DNA of 5,805 bases from Hyphomicrobiales bacterium (GTDB lineage Bacteria > Pseudomonadota > Alphaproteobacteria > Rhizobiales > Aestuariivirgaceae), in NCBI GenBank assembly GCA_027030295.1, contig JALVFB010000013.1, forward strand, positions 1 to 5,805, read 5' to 3'. The notes below the pieces were generated by a model. It saw only the letters and a list, made by a program, of their open reading frames with translations. It made no database searches and was not told where the DNA came from. Positions within the stretch are counted from its first letter, which is position 1. Each line of letters starts with the position of its first letter. Of this stretch, positions 5,534-5,805 are shown one piece after another. The translations under genes were made by a program, and so were the position numbers.

Positions 5534-5805
5534 ATGTCGCTGGCGCCGGAAGACCTGCCGGAGGGAACTTTTGCCGTCATCTTCATCTCGCGGCTGAAGG
5601 CGGACACGCCGGGCTACGCGGAAACGGCCAGGCGCATGGCGGAGCTGGTCGTGGCCATGCCCGGTTTTCTGGGCATGGCCAGCTGGCGCGACGAGGAGGG
5701 CAGGGGCGTCACCATCAGCTGGTGGCGCGACGAGGACTCCATCCGCCGCTGGCGCGATCACCCGGAACACGCCCGGGCCCGCCGCTGCGGCGAGGCGGAA
5801 TGGTA
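5534..5805 (+). CDS. ABM-family (antibiotic biosynthesis monooxygenase-like) protein, cut by the right edge
   Basis: The first 90 residues are present and the frame is still open when the window ends after the first two bases of codon 91. The sequence begins MSLAPEDLPEGTFAVIFISR. It follows the ferredoxin-like ABM pattern: a first strand FAVIFISRL (13-21), a helix YAETARRMAELVVAMPGFLG (28-47), strands ASWRDEEGRGVTISWWRDED (49-68), then a helix RRWRDHPEHARARRCGEAEWY (71 onward). The GFLGM turn and the WRDxxSIRRWRxHPEHxxAxRxGxxxWY signature are characteristic of small dimeric ABM proteins. Family members include quinone-forming monooxygenases and haem-degrading enzymes, but many have no known activity, so no substrate is proposed. 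A clear AGGAG Shine-Dalgarno sequence lies 8 nt before the ATG. A typical member would end roughly 10-20 residues beyond the window. Because the preceding hairpin nearly touches its ribosome-binding site, expression would depend on read-through from nrdJ or on a promoter overlapping the nrdJ 3' end. Confidence 0.85.
   Translation, partial: MSLAPEDLPEGTFAVIFISRLKADTPGYAETARRMAELVVAMPGFLGMASWRDEEGRGVTISWWRDEDSIRRWRDHPEHARARRCGEAEW

Noticed and set aside
1351..5607. A 1418-codon open frame on the minus strand, antisense to nrdJ
   Set aside because: It mirrors the strongly supported nrdJ frame codon for codon. Its His/Gly/Ala/Arg-rich translation has no recognisable domain, as expected for the antisense of a GC-rich gene lacking codons that read as stops in reverse.

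Overview
The window is GC-rich chromosomal DNA. It looks like an alphaproteobacterium, possibly in or near the Rhodospirillales. Three things point there: an accessory complex I subunit of the NDUFA12 type (a gene shared by mitochondria and alphaproteobacteria), a very long B12-dependent ribonucleotide reductase of the alphaproteobacterial type, and a LexA-like motif of the alphaproteobacterial GTTC-N7-GTTC class. The lineage is inferred from gene content and composition, not from a marker gene.

Layout. Positions 1-1173 hold three closely spaced genes on the minus strand. Read 5' to 3' they are an NDUFA12 family protein (775-1173), an MlaD-type MCE lipid-transport protein (301-753), and the N-terminal part of a class I SAM-dependent methyltransferase (257 to the window edge). 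Gaps of 21 and 43 nt suggest one transcript, with a plausible sigma70-like promoter at 1228-1255. Positions 1174-1674 are a divergent intergenic region of about 500 bp with several candidate regulatory elements: two possible promoters for the plus-strand gene, a LexA-like site lying over the better one, a DnaA-box-like sequence, short palindromes, several GANTC sites and a foldable mRNA leader. Positions 1675-5439 are one plus-strand gene, nrdJ, encoding a 1254-residue adenosylcobalamin-dependent (class II) ribonucleotide reductase. It is intact, with all three active-site cysteines, a TSCPD domain and a cysteine-rich C-terminal tail. A strong hairpin at 5469-5505 follows it. The window ends inside a plus-strand ABM-family (antibiotic biosynthesis monooxygenase-like) gene that starts at 5534.

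How the genes fit together. nrdJ makes deoxyribonucleotides for DNA replication and repair with or without oxygen, provided cobalamin is available. The minus-strand genes concern the respiratory and outer envelope (complex I assembly or stability, phospholipid traffic) and have no obvious functional link to nrdJ beyond sharing the divergent control region.

I see no mobile element, CRISPR array, tRNA, rRNA, toxin-antitoxin pair or defence system, and no convincing undescribed multi-gene system. The most useful leads are regulatory: how nrdJ is controlled (the LexA-like site on the promoter and the structured leader). A smaller lead concerns the unusual repeat-bearing hinge inside NrdJ.
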